Assembly: GCA_037951105.1 (NCBI GenBank)
Contig: JBAMJV010007188.1
Location: forward strand, 78,083 to 142,082
Source: Echinarachnius parma
Lineage: Eukaryota > Echinodermata > Echinoidea > Clypeasteroida > Echinarachniidae
Length of the DNA: 64,000 nucleotides
Direction: 5' to 3'
Shown here: in pieces, positions 38,520-50,440 of the stretch
How positions within the stretch are numbered: position 1 is the stretch's first letter
Layout: the number at the start of each line of letters is the position of its first letter
Notes under the pieces: model-generated
What the model saw: only the letters and a program-made list of their open reading frames with translations
Told to the model about the DNA's origin: nothing
Database searches by the model: none
Translations under genes and position numbers: made by a program

Positions 38520-38956
38520 CGGAACTCATGACCTTATTTTATGCGTTTAAATCAGCACCATATTTTTGATAGTTATTTTAAGAAATTTTTTATATTTTTG
38601 TATTAGTATTATAGTTAATTGGTTCGATGTCGACTGGTCCAAAATAAAAAATAACTGCCTTCTTATCATGCCTGACAAGCCTCAACAAATTATTTTGTAG
38701 GAATTGATAGTATGTGCTCGTCCAATCTCAGCATTAGGTATATTTTTTTTGTGTATCATCTTTGCTAATTTTGTTTAATGAATGTTCTTTAATTGTACTG
38801 AATTTGAGTTGTGTTCCTTGATTAACATATTGACTTTAATTAGACGAGATGGCAAACTCAATAGACGACTGCACAGTCGCTTTGAAGCTTTTGTGCATAT
38901 TTGCATAGGGCCGCAAAGTATATAGTGATAATGTAATTGATAGGACCATAATTATA
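38520..38956 (+). other. Leader between 5' LTR and Y-box ORF
   Basis: AT-rich, many stops, no gag. A TGG-starting segment (TGGTTCGATGTCGACTGG) about 100 bp past the LTR is the only primer-site candidate. Confidence 0.5.
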
Positions 38957-39835
38957 ATGGGGTTCGAATCCCAAGACCTCCCCCCATCACTTCGCTGCAC
39001 AGGGACTGTTAAATGGTTCCACGTGAAGAAAGGATACGGTTTCATAACATTGCCTGTGCCTGGTGTCCAAGATGTTTTTATTCATTGGTCAGACATTAGT
39101 CTAAATAATCCTAACAAAAGGCAACGAAGTGTTGGGGATGGAGAGCTTGTGGAGTTTGATTTAGTTACAAATGAGAAAGGCCAGAAAGGAATGAATGTGA
39201 CGGGACCTAACTTTACACACGTCCAGGGTAGCAGGTATGCCAGAGATCGGCGTCGACGTCGTTCCCGCAACAAACGGCGACGACGACGACATCGATCCAA
39301 CTGCGCATACCGAGACCCAATTACACTCTCTCCCTCCCAGCCAATCTCTACCCCATTCGCTCAATTTGAACAGGAGAATGTGGAGGATACAGGTATTTTG
39401 TTTTGGGACGCACCCCTACCCACTGAAGTGACTAGCCCCCTCCCCCAAGGTATAAATTGTGATGTAGTTAATGAAGATAGTGAGGTTGATGAGAATGAGC
39501 AGATTGCTCCTGATGAAAATGATGTTGTAGATGAAGTTGAACAGGGAGAGGAAATGGGGAATTTGATAATTTTTGATGATGAGCCTAGCGGTTCTGATTT
39601 ATTGTTGATTGAAGATGACCACTATGTCAGACGTTCACACAGACCGTCTATACCCCCTGATAGGTTAACATATTATCAGAACCAGTCTTCGGTTCCCACC
39701 CCTCATGTGCAGGATTGTCCGCAGGTGCGCCACACGTCTGAGTTCAGGCGTGCATTAGGATTGCTAGAAATTAATCTCTTCGCATTGTGCCAGTGGCCCA
39801 GTCGGGCAAGTAGAAATAGGATTGTCGAACTTTGA
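38957..39835 (+). CDS. Y-box-type cold-shock-domain protein inside the LTR element
   Basis: A 292-residue intact, intronless ORF. Residues about 14-87 form a cold-shock domain with GTVKWFHVKKGYGFI (RNP1) and DVFIH (RNP2). Trp20, Phe29, Phe41 and His43 correspond to the four nucleic-acid-contacting residues of human YBX1 (W65, F74, F85, H87); one extra residue lies in the loop. SVGDGELVEFDLV and NVTGP, then VQGSRYARDRRRRR, match the Y-box signature including the post-domain VQGSKYA motif, so this is Y-box rather than Lin28 or bacterial CSP. An Arg-rich tract (95-114) and a long acidic region (about 165-220) follow; near the end RRSHRPSIPPDRLTYY recalls Ty3-type pol tails. Y-box proteins bind mRNA and single-stranded nucleic acid; a packaging or RNA-stability role for the element is a guess. 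The ATG overlaps GGGGTTCGAATCCC, a tRNA T-arm-like sequence. Confidence 0.88.
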   Translation: MGFESQDLPPSLRCTGTVKWFHVKKGYGFITLPVPGVQDVFIHWSDISLNNPNKRQRSVGDGELVEFDLVTNEKGQKGMNVTGPNFTHVQGSRYARDRRRRRSRNKRRRRRHRSNCAYRDPITLSPSQPISTPFAQFEQENVEDTGILFWDAPLPTEVTSPLPQGINCDVVNEDSEVDENEQIAPDENDVVDEVEQGEEMGNLIIFDDEPSGSDLLLIEDDHYVRRSHRPSIPPDRLTYYQNQSSVPTPHVQDCPQVRHTSEFRRALGLLEINLFALCQWPSRASRNRIVEL

Positions 39836-41441
39836 ATGGCCCGTGCTAATTTTGCAATTAGCCAGCAACTTAATTGCTGGTTTGTGAAATTGTCATATTG
39901 AGCCATATAGATATTGTTGTTTAGATATGTAGGACTATATTACATGTGTCCTCAGCGATGATTTTGATATTTTGTGAGTTTATGTTTTTAAGACTCGCGG
40001 TAACGTAGCTCTAGTAAATAGTAGCTTTATTTAAGTGCATTTTGTGATACACTATTGAATTAATTATTGGTTTGGAGAAAATTCTATACAGAAATTTCTG
40101 TGCATGCATTTCCCTTGTTATAATGGTATGTTGCCATGATCGTTTTGATATGGTTTACTATTAGGAACTTTTTGTTGGATAAGTCATAACGTGTCCACTG
40201 TAAGTGTTTTAATTATGTTATTATTAGGTAAACATCTCCAGTTACGAGCTGCGACTTGTTTTGGTTTGAAGGGACCTCATCCCTTCATGTGCATTATGAA
40301 TATATTATATAGGCCTTTGTAACCTTTGAGTTTGTATTGCCATTTTTGTTTAGTTATGGAAAATATGGTACAGGGTACATATTTAGTGATAGTCTAATTA
40401 ATGTGGTTAACTTTTTTTGAAGTCTTAATTGTTGCCGCTTGATTGAGAGATAAATGTATGGAATATTAGGCAGTGTGATAATCAGGGAATTGGGCACTAG
40501 CCGGGATTAATTTTAGAGTTAGAATAAGCTCGGGAAGTTGGGAACTTCGATATGAGATATGATTTAGCTTAGGAGACATGCAGGAGTATACCTCTCTTTG
40601 AATATATGGGTACATTAATTGTTGCCAATCTTTGCATTATTTTTAAAAGTGATATTATCTTGTCGCTAAGAGACAAGTCTTGATTGAATCGCTTTTTAGT
40701 TAATATAGTCATTTATAATTAAGGGATTTGTTTTCTCTTTTATGCCTGCATTGTGAATTTGTGGGAATCAAATTGTTAAGTTTTAGAAAGACAACAAGAG
40801 ACACTTTCTTACTTAAATTTTGCATCTGAATGATACTTTTGTTTTTGTTTATTTTATTTGTGACTTCTTGAAAGTCGCATTTTGTTGTAATTTGATTCAC
40901 GCCGAAGCAGTTTAAATGTTATTATGTTATTATTTTTGCCTTTATATAATTTGATTTGATTTGATTTTTGTTTATTACGGCTAGATTCACTCTGAGGTTA
41001 ATTCGATATATTTCACTTTCGTTTTTGTTGATGTTTATTTGAAAGCCCGTTTGTAACATTCCATTAATTAGTTATTTTTGACGTTATACATTTCGTTTGT
41101 TGCAGTGACACAGATAAACAATATCACCGATACATGTTCGGCTTATGAATAGTTATATGAAAAATTGGTAATAAGAATTTTGTTTGTTTGAAAAAGACTG
41201 AGAACGGACGTAGTGAGCACTAGTAGGTAGATTTGCCACTCTTTTTGTTTTTATTTTATAATTTGTCTAATATCTTTTGATGATTTGTTTATATTTAACC
41301 TCATTTAATCGCTGTATCATATCTGTAGGGTGGATGCCAATCCATGTAAATGTATTTATGCTAGTAATTATTGATATTTGTAATTTATGTGGGCACATAA
41401 TTTAAATTTCGGGGACGAAATTTCCCTGGAGGGAGGGTAGA
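39836..41441 (+). other. Non-coding 3' interior of the LTR element with PPT
   Basis: AT-rich, no ORF or gag/pol similarity. The last 40 bp hold GGGGACGAAATTTCCC and the purine tract GGAGGGAGGGTAG (41428-41440) that would prime plus-strand synthesis. Confidence 0.7.
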
Positions 41442-43193
41442 TGTAGCACCCATGTGGAACCCCTCCATGGTTGCTAATGTGTTCATTAATTGCTTTATAA
41501 GTTAGGAGTATTTATATTAATATGTTTGTGATATTGGGAATAAGTTTTGTTGTAATACACTTTAAATGTATCCTACAGAGCCTATGATGGGAATCGGTAC
41601 AGGAAATGGACAAGGGATTTATTTGGCTTTTAATTTAATAAATTGTAACTCCTAGTTTTATGTCTTTAAGCCGCTATTAAGGAGTGTTTGGATTACTTTA
41701 ATGACCCAAGGAGCTAGGCTTTGTAGGTTATTGGATAAAGGATAATTAAGCTTTTCATTTAGCACTTGGGTTTATTGTTAATTAGGGATTAAGATACTAT
41801 TATGGAGAAAGCCTGGCTTGGTGCTTTATGTTTATATTGGTGTTTATTAACAGCTTGCCCTGGGGAAATTATGCAGGAGGCATAGTTTATTTGACTTTTG
41901 ATTTAGGCTGAAAGAGGGTCCCCTTTGTCTTTAAAATTATGTTTGATAATATACTTGTTAGGTTGCATAAGCATTTCCTGTAGGGGCGGGGCTTATACAT
42001 TACACCTCCCAAAAGTAGCTTTGGCCAATAGTAATTAGTTTAGGTCACCTCTTTCTAGTAATAAAATATTTAGTCCAATCATGTGATAATAAGGAACCCT
42101 TCCCCCCTATGATGTACAGGAATATTATTTCCATAGGGCCATGTAGTTAAGGATCCATATAAAAGAGAATGTAATAGGTAATTAATCATGAGTCACACGA
42201 ACAGCAAAGGAATAGAAAGGTAGTCGTAATCAGGAGCAGTTAGCTCTCATCCCACCCAAGTTTCCCGTCATCTACCATCCTCATCAAACTAATTATTAAC
42301 CAAGAAATATCGACAACTTATTTGGACACTTCTTTGAACCATCGGAAACTAGATTGAAAGGAGAACTTTACGCAAAGAATAATATATTGGAAGCTACAAA
42401 TTCGAGGAGTGAACTTTAGCCCAAGAAGCAAACCATTATTGCTCGTGGCTCACTGGATCATTTTAGCAACAAACTAGTTGCCACTTTTGTGCCAAGGAGT
42501 CCCAGGCCATTCCCGCATTTTCCCGTCCAGAAGGTGCCCAGCCAGTAACCAGCCCCGTCCCGACGTCGAGCCCGAAGTCGCCCACGTCCTCGAGCCGTCG
42601 CACCATCCCAGCCCATCAGGAAGCGCATCCGAAACCGACATAACAGTATAGCTAAGTGGCCACCATTTACTAATTTCATTTTCCCTAACATATCCCTTCC
42701 CTTCCCCCTATGACCTTGATGTAAGCATTTAGTAGTAAGTTAAGTAGGTATTGTTTTGATCCTTACCGTTAAGGAACGTTTGGCAATAATATTTATTGCA
42801 ACTAGTATTTAAGTCTGTAAATTATATAAGTTTGTGTTAGTTGAAATTGATTGAGATGGGATTTGTAATCCCAACATGCATCTTTGTAAATAATAATTAA
42901 CATTGGCATTCCACTGAAATATTATGCTTTATTCGATCGCTTTATTATTGTTGTTGGTGGCGTTTGTAAAGGTGAGTCAGGCTGGTGAGATGGTGGTTGT
43001 GGTGGTCTATGTATGAGTTGATGTGACCAGTTGGCATTGAACCTTAGTGTATTAGCTATCGAAAAGAACGGACCAATAAAACACTCCACCTCCGTTTACA
43101 TGGAACCTACATTTCATGTAGATGCGAGGCGGATGTCCTAACCCCCAATTATTAGGATTACATAATATCTCTCTATTTGGGTGGTGGGTTGCA
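41442..43193 (+). repeat. 3' LTR
   Basis: Same length as the 5' LTR with no indels that I could see. TATA at 42158-42164 and AATAAA at 43075-43080 are retained. Confidence 0.93.
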
Positions 43194-44838
43194 TTATGAA
43201 GAACTTTGAAACATGTCTGCATTCTTACATGTATCCAAATCAAAGTATTCGAATGCTAGAATGGTAAATGAATAGAATATTATTGAAGCGTAGACTAGGT
43301 GTTCTAGCACAATGGTGATGTGGTTTGTTAGATTACTACATCAGATTCAGCTCACTCACTGCACATAATCCTGGGCCTCCACGCTATCAATTTGACTTTG
43401 GCAGTTCCTCGAAGTTGAACAATAGACTTGGCACTATGAGACTACTTCTTCAAACAAGTGTCAATTAACACAATCTCGTATAAAATATGTGATAAACATT
43501 GCTCAAAATCTGTGCCACAGCCACATGATCCGTATTTTTAGCTCGAGTTAATTCAATTTAAACAGTTAATTTGTTACATGATCATTCCAATTCCAAAACT
43601 ATAATCAATATAGTAAGTCGTGAAAACAAAAATCAAATCTATTCAACTATTCACAATGAGATTGCTCTAATTCTGTTTCTATGATGATTTTCCTAGACCT
43701 AGATGAATCAAGATCTACAATATAAAGACAAAAATAACTCAAACCATTAAAAAGTTGACTGTTTTTTCGAACGATAAAGAAAAAAAAACATAACTTGTTT
43801 TACCACATCTGCTATGTAAATGTACAAAGACACACTAAAAAGCCCCTTTCATCAAATATTTTAGTTGAGTTTTGGTCAAACTGAATTTTAGTAACCAAAA
43901 CCTGCACTATTTCATTACAAACTAATAGTTATAACTGAACTCCACCATGCTCGAAAAGTACATGTATACAATACACAATTACAACTATGAAAGCATTTGA
44001 ATGGGAATGATTCTCATTTCACATGTTTTATTCAATGAACTTTCAAATGGAATTCAACAAAACCAAAACCCTTGCATTTTTTTTCGGGAAGTACCAATAC
44101 TCAAGTGTACTTTTAAGATGTATCATCCCTCACTCTCCACATGAAACTAAAACCACAACATGAAGCTTGACCCAAAAGATGGATTTAGTCACTTACTTCC
44201 TTCCTAGCGGTTTCTGGGAACACCTCAGAAAAGAGGTAACAAAGCTCTAGGACATCACTCATATAATTACAGGATGTAACGCAAAAGAGAATGAACAATA
44301 CCTTTTGATCATCAAATTCATCACCTTTCAATAATAAGTTATGGAACAAGCACTAATGCTATCAAAATTCCTGTGGTTATCATGTTGGGGAATGCTGGGC
44401 ATATTCCATATTTCTCTCCAAAAAAAGGAAATATAATGTCGGGCGATGTACATTTTGAATAGTTATGTTATGATGCAAAAAAAAGGTACAACTTTCTAAA
44501 CTAGCACATATATCTTTTCTTTTTATTATAATCATGTACTGAAATTATACACTCATTTATCACTTATCTTCCCTCTCATCCACCTCTTCATTGAAGATAG
44601 AAAGTACACAGCACTTCTTATATTTTTTACTTCTTTATCTCTTTCGTTAAGAGTTTCTGGACGGATAGAAACTGGAGAGTTTGTGCTAGGACATCATCAC
44701 AAACACAATAATTTACAGTTTGATGAAGTGAAACCGATGTGTAATTGCAGCTTATGGAAACATGCTTTGGGATAGAGAGAACATTAATATAGATATAAAA
44801 AAATAATAGTCAGGGCAGAAGCATTGAGTGTGCAAAAA
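43194..44838. other. Non-coding; family-A MITE fragment at 43866-43990
   Basis: GAGTTTTGGTCAAACTGAAT and CACCATGCTCGAAAAGTAC mark a truncated family-A MITE. The rest shows no gene or complete element. Confidence 0.5.
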
Positions 44839-44875
44839 TTATGATTGATGATGATGACGATGACAACGACGTTGC

Positions 44876-44911
<36 letters not shown>

Positions 44912-45000
44912 CAATGTTGCTGATGTTGATGTTGATGGTGATGATTATGACGATGACAACGAAGATAATGATAATGAGAATGTGGATGAGTATTATGATG
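44839..45000. repeat. GAT/GAC trinucleotide microsatellite
   Basis: Imperfect GATGATGAT/GACGATGAC tract. It opens poly-Asp and poly-Met frames that are not genes. Confidence 0.9.
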
Positions 45001-47129
45001 ACATTTATTATATCATTAGATAATGAAGCAATGCTGCTGCTGCAGAAGATGAACTGAATAAAACAAGATGATTATAAAGAATGCAGAATAAGAAATGAAA
45101 ATGGAGGCATAACATTTAATGTAAGCAAGTATGAATGTAAATTTGCTCTCTCGATAAGGCCAAACACACCAAGCTTCCAAAGTTGCAACCCTTCATCTAC
45201 AAAGAGCAAAAAGGTCATCCATTTACCCCCAAAAAAATGGATGGATGCCCAGTCTAGCTCCATGTATGTACAACTAGAGATATCTTGATGGATGACTCGA
45301 GTAATAATGGAAACAGGATTAGAGTGTTGGTATCACTGCTTGAAAAAATATATATATATCCACTCAATTACCTCTTTAGGCAAATAATTCTGAGAGCAAA
45401 CTGAACTTTGCCTGGTGGACTCGAGAGCAACATCTTTATAGTAGAAGGGTTCATGCTCGCTTGGCGAGCCTTGGTCTACACCCAGTTGGTCTACACACCA
45501 GTTGGTCTATTACACGAGTCCTAAAACTTGTAAATATTTCCATAGCTCCAAACTTGACTCCAACCTTAACTTTACCCTTACGATAATGGCTTTACCCGTA
45601 CCCAGGGCTCGACACTGGCACTTGCCTGCTTGCCCGGGGCAAGTACAAATTGGTGTTGGGCAAGTAAAATTTCATAAACTGTTTAAGTGTGCTTGCCTGA
45701 TCGGGCAACTAAATAATTGTTCAACTATGAGCGAACGATGTAATTTCATACATGTAAATCTCATCTAGAAGTAAATTATTTAGTAAATTTTATATAAGGT
45801 CAAGGGCAAGTCGTATAGTAGTTAGTGGAGGCTTGCCTTACCCTAATCCTAATCCTAATCCGTAATACTATCGCAAGCCGCTGAATTCAGATTTTGCTCG
45901 TGAACAAAATGGGACTAAACGATAAGGCACAAAATTAGTGTAGACCGAGCGGCTAGATACCAGTGGAGCACTGTGGAACATACATATTAGTACTATACAA
46001 TGTGATGATGATGGTCTAGCTAACAATGGCAGCCTAAGGTTACACTCCCATTATTATCTGTTGGCAATCCTTGCACTAACTAACCAAATAAGATAAATTC
46101 AATTGTTTTCCTTTTTCGACTGCATCCCATTGCATTTGAAAGAGTATACTTAATTCATACATTGCTAGGCTATGGCAATGCTTGATATTATTAGCACGGG
46201 ACCAGGACATCCCAAAAATGTTACCGCTGTAATTTGGTTAATATCACATTTTACTAGCCCAACAGGGCAACCAAATCCAACTGACTTTTGATATGTTTTT
46301 CTTTGTTCTGGGCCACATTATTCTGGTTCAGACCAGCAAAATATGATACACATGATGTAAGCAAGTCTCCAGGACAAAAACAACGTTTTTTCTAGCACTG
46401 ATGTAGGGCATATGAAAACGTTCAAGAGGCATATTATAGCGTCGCTGTCAAAAAAACAAAATATTGATCAGTATAATGAACACATCTTACCCACTCTTTC
46501 ACTTCTCAACAAAAAGGAAAAGTCTATATCTATATATCCTATTAATATAAAACAAACGTTCATGGCAATATGAAAGCTTGCCCTAGGTTTGCCCGACATA
46601 GCATTGCCCAACTACTAATATATGCCAGATGGATTCCAAGTATTATTTGAATTGTAAATTAATTTACTACCCGGGATGTGTTAATTGAAAAGCTTGTTTC
46701 TAGGTAATATCACACAAAAGTCAGCAGACCATGCAGCTTCCTGCTAGTAACATTAACAATTACAATTTAGACCAACTCGTAGGCCAGCTTTCACACATTA
46801 ATGACATATCAGGTGCTGATTTAATTGAGCTTAAATATGATACTCCTTTAGTAGAACTACATTATGACTAACGGTAACCCTCTTAGTCCCACACACTGAA
46901 TAACCCATTCAACTATTACACCCATTATGAGCCATCAGCTACTGATGCACACATATGTGCAGAGGATGAAAGAGATAGAGATTGTTCTCTGAGTGAATGG
47001 AGAGAATTTGGCTCACCCTCTTTATAATCTTGGCACCACAACAAAAGGCCCCCTTCTATCCTCTTTCCTCTTTGCCCCACCACTGGCTCATTCAATCCTC
47101 TCTAGACTCCAATGCAGGAATTCCTTTTT
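45001..47129. other. Non-coding; possible decayed DNA element 45600-46610
   Basis: CAGGGCTCGACACTGGCACT at 45603 followed by GCAAGT/TTGCCC blocks (TGCTTGCCCGGGGCAAGTAC), recurring as GCTTGCCCTAGGTTTGCCCG near 46575. It looks like a degenerate DNA element, but I cannot pair its ends. No gene found. Confidence 0.4.
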
Positions 47130-47470
47130 AATTTTAATTTAGGGGGCTACTTTTTTCAATCTGATGGATATCACAAAATGTTTAACATAATACCCTATAC
47201 TGTAATTTACGGGGCTACCTACTGAATTTACGGGGCTACTTTTTCAATCTGATGGATATCACAAAATATTTATCATAATACCCTATAGTAATTTAAGGGG
47301 CTACCTACTGAATTTACGGGGCTACTCTTTCAATCTGATGGATATCACAAAATATTTATCATAATACCCTATAGTAATTTAAGGGGCTACCTACTGAATT
47401 TAGGGGGCTGTTTTGAAAATTGGTGGGGAAAATCGCCCTCAGCTCCCTCAGCCCCCATTTATTTCCTACC
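47130..47470. repeat. About 96-bp repeat, three to four copies
   Basis: Units: GGGGCTACTTTTTCAATCTG, ATGGATATCACAAAATATTT, ATCATAATACCCTATAGTAA. The inverse single copy is at 21243-21480. Confidence 0.85.
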
Positions 47471-50000
47471 CTGCTAGACTCAGATTCAGACCAAGGAATA
47501 AATCAATTTCAGGGGCTACTTTTTCCAAGCTTCCCTTCATTTATTAACCATTATGACTATGGAAATTATTTTACATTGTGAATTCCCGATGACAAATTAT
47601 TTTTTTGCTGTTTCAGACCATATATAGACCTGTGTTGGTAGGTCTATTTTCATACCTACAAGTATACTCCCTGTTACATTTTAGCACCAGTTATCTTGTA
47701 TGACTTTAAAAGAGAACAGAGCTAAATACTACACGGATAAACCAACATAAAGAATACTATCAATTCAAGAAGCAACTGATAATAATATTATTTTTTCAGC
47801 TTTTGGGAAACGGGGAATAATCATAATCCGACATATTTAGGTTGTTATAGAAGTTGAGCACTCTACGATTAATTGTAGTATATAACCATTATAGTTTATA
47901 CTTCATATGTTGGAAATCAGTGCAGAAAGTGTGAGAATTGTTTAACTATATAATAAGCCCATCTGGTATGCAGATTTACTCTTTACCTTTGGAGTTTCAA
48001 CAGTTCAGTCTGTTCAGATCAATGCATACCTGACCAGGTGAAAACTTCCTGAAACTTTTTTGACCCCCATCAATTATTACCATGGCAACAAAGGAAATAC
48101 TGGAAACTACGTTTTCTCAGTTGACTGGCTGCTAGCTTCCTCTTTAGATTTAATGCTACAAGAAACAAAAGTATTATATGATGCTGATTGTCATCACCAT
48201 CATCATTGAGAGTGTGGTTTTATCAACTAATATCTGGAAATGAATATAGCTGTAGATTGAAATTAAGATACTCGTAACATTACGATAAAGATGAAGCTTG
48301 TGGCCCATTAAAGATGATGTGTGATAATAAAATAACATTTTTGTAAATGTTTACCAAACATCCCAGCAAAGCATATATCTCAGACTAGTCCTCAAATAAC
48401 AGACCCGTTTTATAATTGTATTGCATTTCAGTTCTGTCAGAACAAGGAATCAATCAACTGGTGTTATTCTGAAATGAATGAGTGACTATACTACCCAAGA
48501 ATCGTTGGAATATGATCTCAGAGAGGGTTTTAAAGATTGAATAATAAAACTATACTAGCCTCCCAGTAAGACGTAGACAGACACAAAATGGAGACCAATC
48601 TGTAACGAATGAATGCATCTTCCTAAAGTAACCCACCCAAACCAGCCAGAGTTCACAGGTGGGAGTGGCCCACCAATTCAGCCATCCCAGTCAACCATCC
48701 CAAATCTCAATGCCTACATGATCAGCTGATGGAGGAGCGTCTATTTAAACTTTTATACTCTCCCAAAACCATTCCTCTCTTCACCGCACACCCCCCCCCC
48801 CCCCCCCCAATTCCATCCCTCCACCACGTACTTGTTATCTCAACTGAAGTACTATTAAAGCACCCAGGTCTGTTGGCATAGAACCGAACCCAACCGAGAG
48901 GTGGCACAATGAGCACTATACCCTCCCCCTTCGCCCAGCCACGGCAGCGCCACACAATAGGTCTCTACTTGACGACAAATCAATAGTCTGATGCGGGCAT
49001 GGGTGAGCAGCGTTTGCATAGAGCCAGAGATGAAGAAGAGAAGAAAAAAAAAGAGAGAGATACAAACAAAAATAAAGGGAGAGAGACAGCTCACTCCTCT
49101 CCCCCTCTCTCTATACCTCGCTTCCCATAGTGTGTTGGTATTTCTCTTACCAAGAGTGTGTTGGCATAGCCATTCATGTGTGCAGACCGTAGAAATACAC
49201 CACATCATGAGAAGAGACTGAGATTGGGATTTGTGTTATCTCCTCCATTTCCACCAGAGTTATATACACAGTTACTATATACACCTCTTCTAAGCTCAAC
49301 CACAGAGCTAACAAACGTCACCTTGCCGACTCCCATTTTTCTACCATTCTACCAGAAAACAAACTCCTGTAATCTCAGCACTATACTACTACTGGGTCAA
49401 GGCATGCATCCGCCAATTCAAGTGTCAAGGAGAAAATGTTATCCTGAGTCATTGGGAAACTAGAGTCAAAACAAAGTACAAATCCATCTATCCTACTCAT
49501 TCAATTATATCCTTTACCTTTAAAATGATTAAATCCTGTTCTGTCCTAGATTTCCAAAGAGTTATTGATACACCAGCCTTCCCACAAGGAGTTTGTATAT
49601 AATACAAGTTTGGAGTGCAAATGATTTAATGAAGTGTCTTTCCTTCTATCCATTCCATCATTGAAATCCACTTTTTAAAAAAATTAACAAAGTCTCTCCA
49701 AAATATTGATGTTAATGTGATAGAGGTGCAAAAGGCTCTAATATGAAATAATAAATAATTATATATAATTACCATTATTTTTATTCCATTTGAAATGTTA
49801 TTTGTATTCTCTACTTGATGTAGAACTTCTTATTAGGTTAATAATACAATCAAACCTAGCTAGTAACAACCACCTGTCTAAGTAAAGAACACTTTTATGA
49901 AAAGACAAGTAATCTTTATAGTATACCCTAAGAAATAGTTTGCAAGCGAAGTTTGAACCAGCCTTTACACGTAATCTGTTTATGAACTGCTCTCTAGCCT
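47471..50000. other. Non-coding, no gene recognised
   Basis: Contains a C-run at 48790-48808 and a pyrimidine-rich patch around 49090-49120. No splice-bounded ORF with recognisable product on either strand. If the zinc-finger gene starting at 53.2 kb runs through, this is its intron. Confidence 0.45.
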
Positions 50001-50008
50001 AGAAAGTT

Positions 50009-50440
50009 AAAAAGGTAGTCCTTATACACAAGTGGCCTCTATAGACAGGTGTTCGCTACAGTACTAGTAGGTTAGACTGTACCAGGTTCCCACAGATAAA
50101 TTAAAGGGTTCAGCACGCAGCCATGCAAAACCAAGGTGATGGAAAAGAGTAAAAGGTGGTCTTTATACACAAGTGGCCTCTATAGGCAGGTGCTCGCTAT
50201 GTACAGTAGGTTTGCCTAGTACCATGCAGGTTCCCACATATGAATTAAAGGGTTCAGCACCCAGCCATGCCAACTGATTAGATCCAGAGAGAACCAAATT
50301 TAAAGGTGGTCTTTATACACAAGTGGCCTCTATAGACAGGTGTTCGCTACAGTCGGTTTATAGACTGTACTAGGTTCCCACAGATGAATTAAAGGGTTCA
50401 GCACCAAGCCATGCCAACCGAGAGCGGGCCGAGGTCACGG
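50009..50440. repeat. 140-150-bp tandem repeat, three copies
   Basis: Starts near 50011, 50151 and 50302 (AAAGGTGGTCTTTATACACA, AGTGGCCTCTATAGACAGGT). Sub-blocks of the CCACCTGTCTA type appear also at 49868 and 61145-61300, suggesting one repeat family. Confidence 0.85.

Larger units (their letters stand above)
36768..43193 (+). mobile_element. Young non-autonomous LTR retroelement carrying a Y-box protein gene
   Basis: Two 1752-bp LTRs (36768-38519 and 41442-43193), each TGTAGCACCC...GGGTTGCA, same length and about seven substitutions apart by eye (0.4%). Interior 38520-41441. A purine-rich tract GGAGGGAGGGTAG abuts the 3' LTR, preceded by TTTCGGGGACGAAATTT, which resembles the pol terminus/PPT zone of Ty3-like elements. 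There is no gag, protease, RT or integrase. The single ORF encodes a cold-shock-domain protein. No convincing primer-binding site follows the 5' LTR; a TGG-starting 18-mer at 38619-38636 is a weak candidate. The flanks (ACAAA and TTATG) show no target-site duplication. Confidence 0.9.

Noticed and set aside
38955..38972. tRNA T-arm (GGGGTTCGAATCCC) as a sign of a tRNA or SINE in the LTR element
   Set aside because: No A box or acceptor stem is nearby; the sequence forms the first codons of the Y-box ORF.
42458..42691. 77-codon minus-strand ORF in both LTRs
   Set aside because: Present in both LTRs because they are copies; antisense to the leader, no family resemblance.
44841..45057. Poly-Asp and poly-Met ORFs
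   Set aside because: Translation of a GAT/GAC microsatellite.
45840..45865. Interstitial telomere repeat (CCTAAT)n
   Set aside because: Only about four units, and the unit is not the TTAGGG complement.
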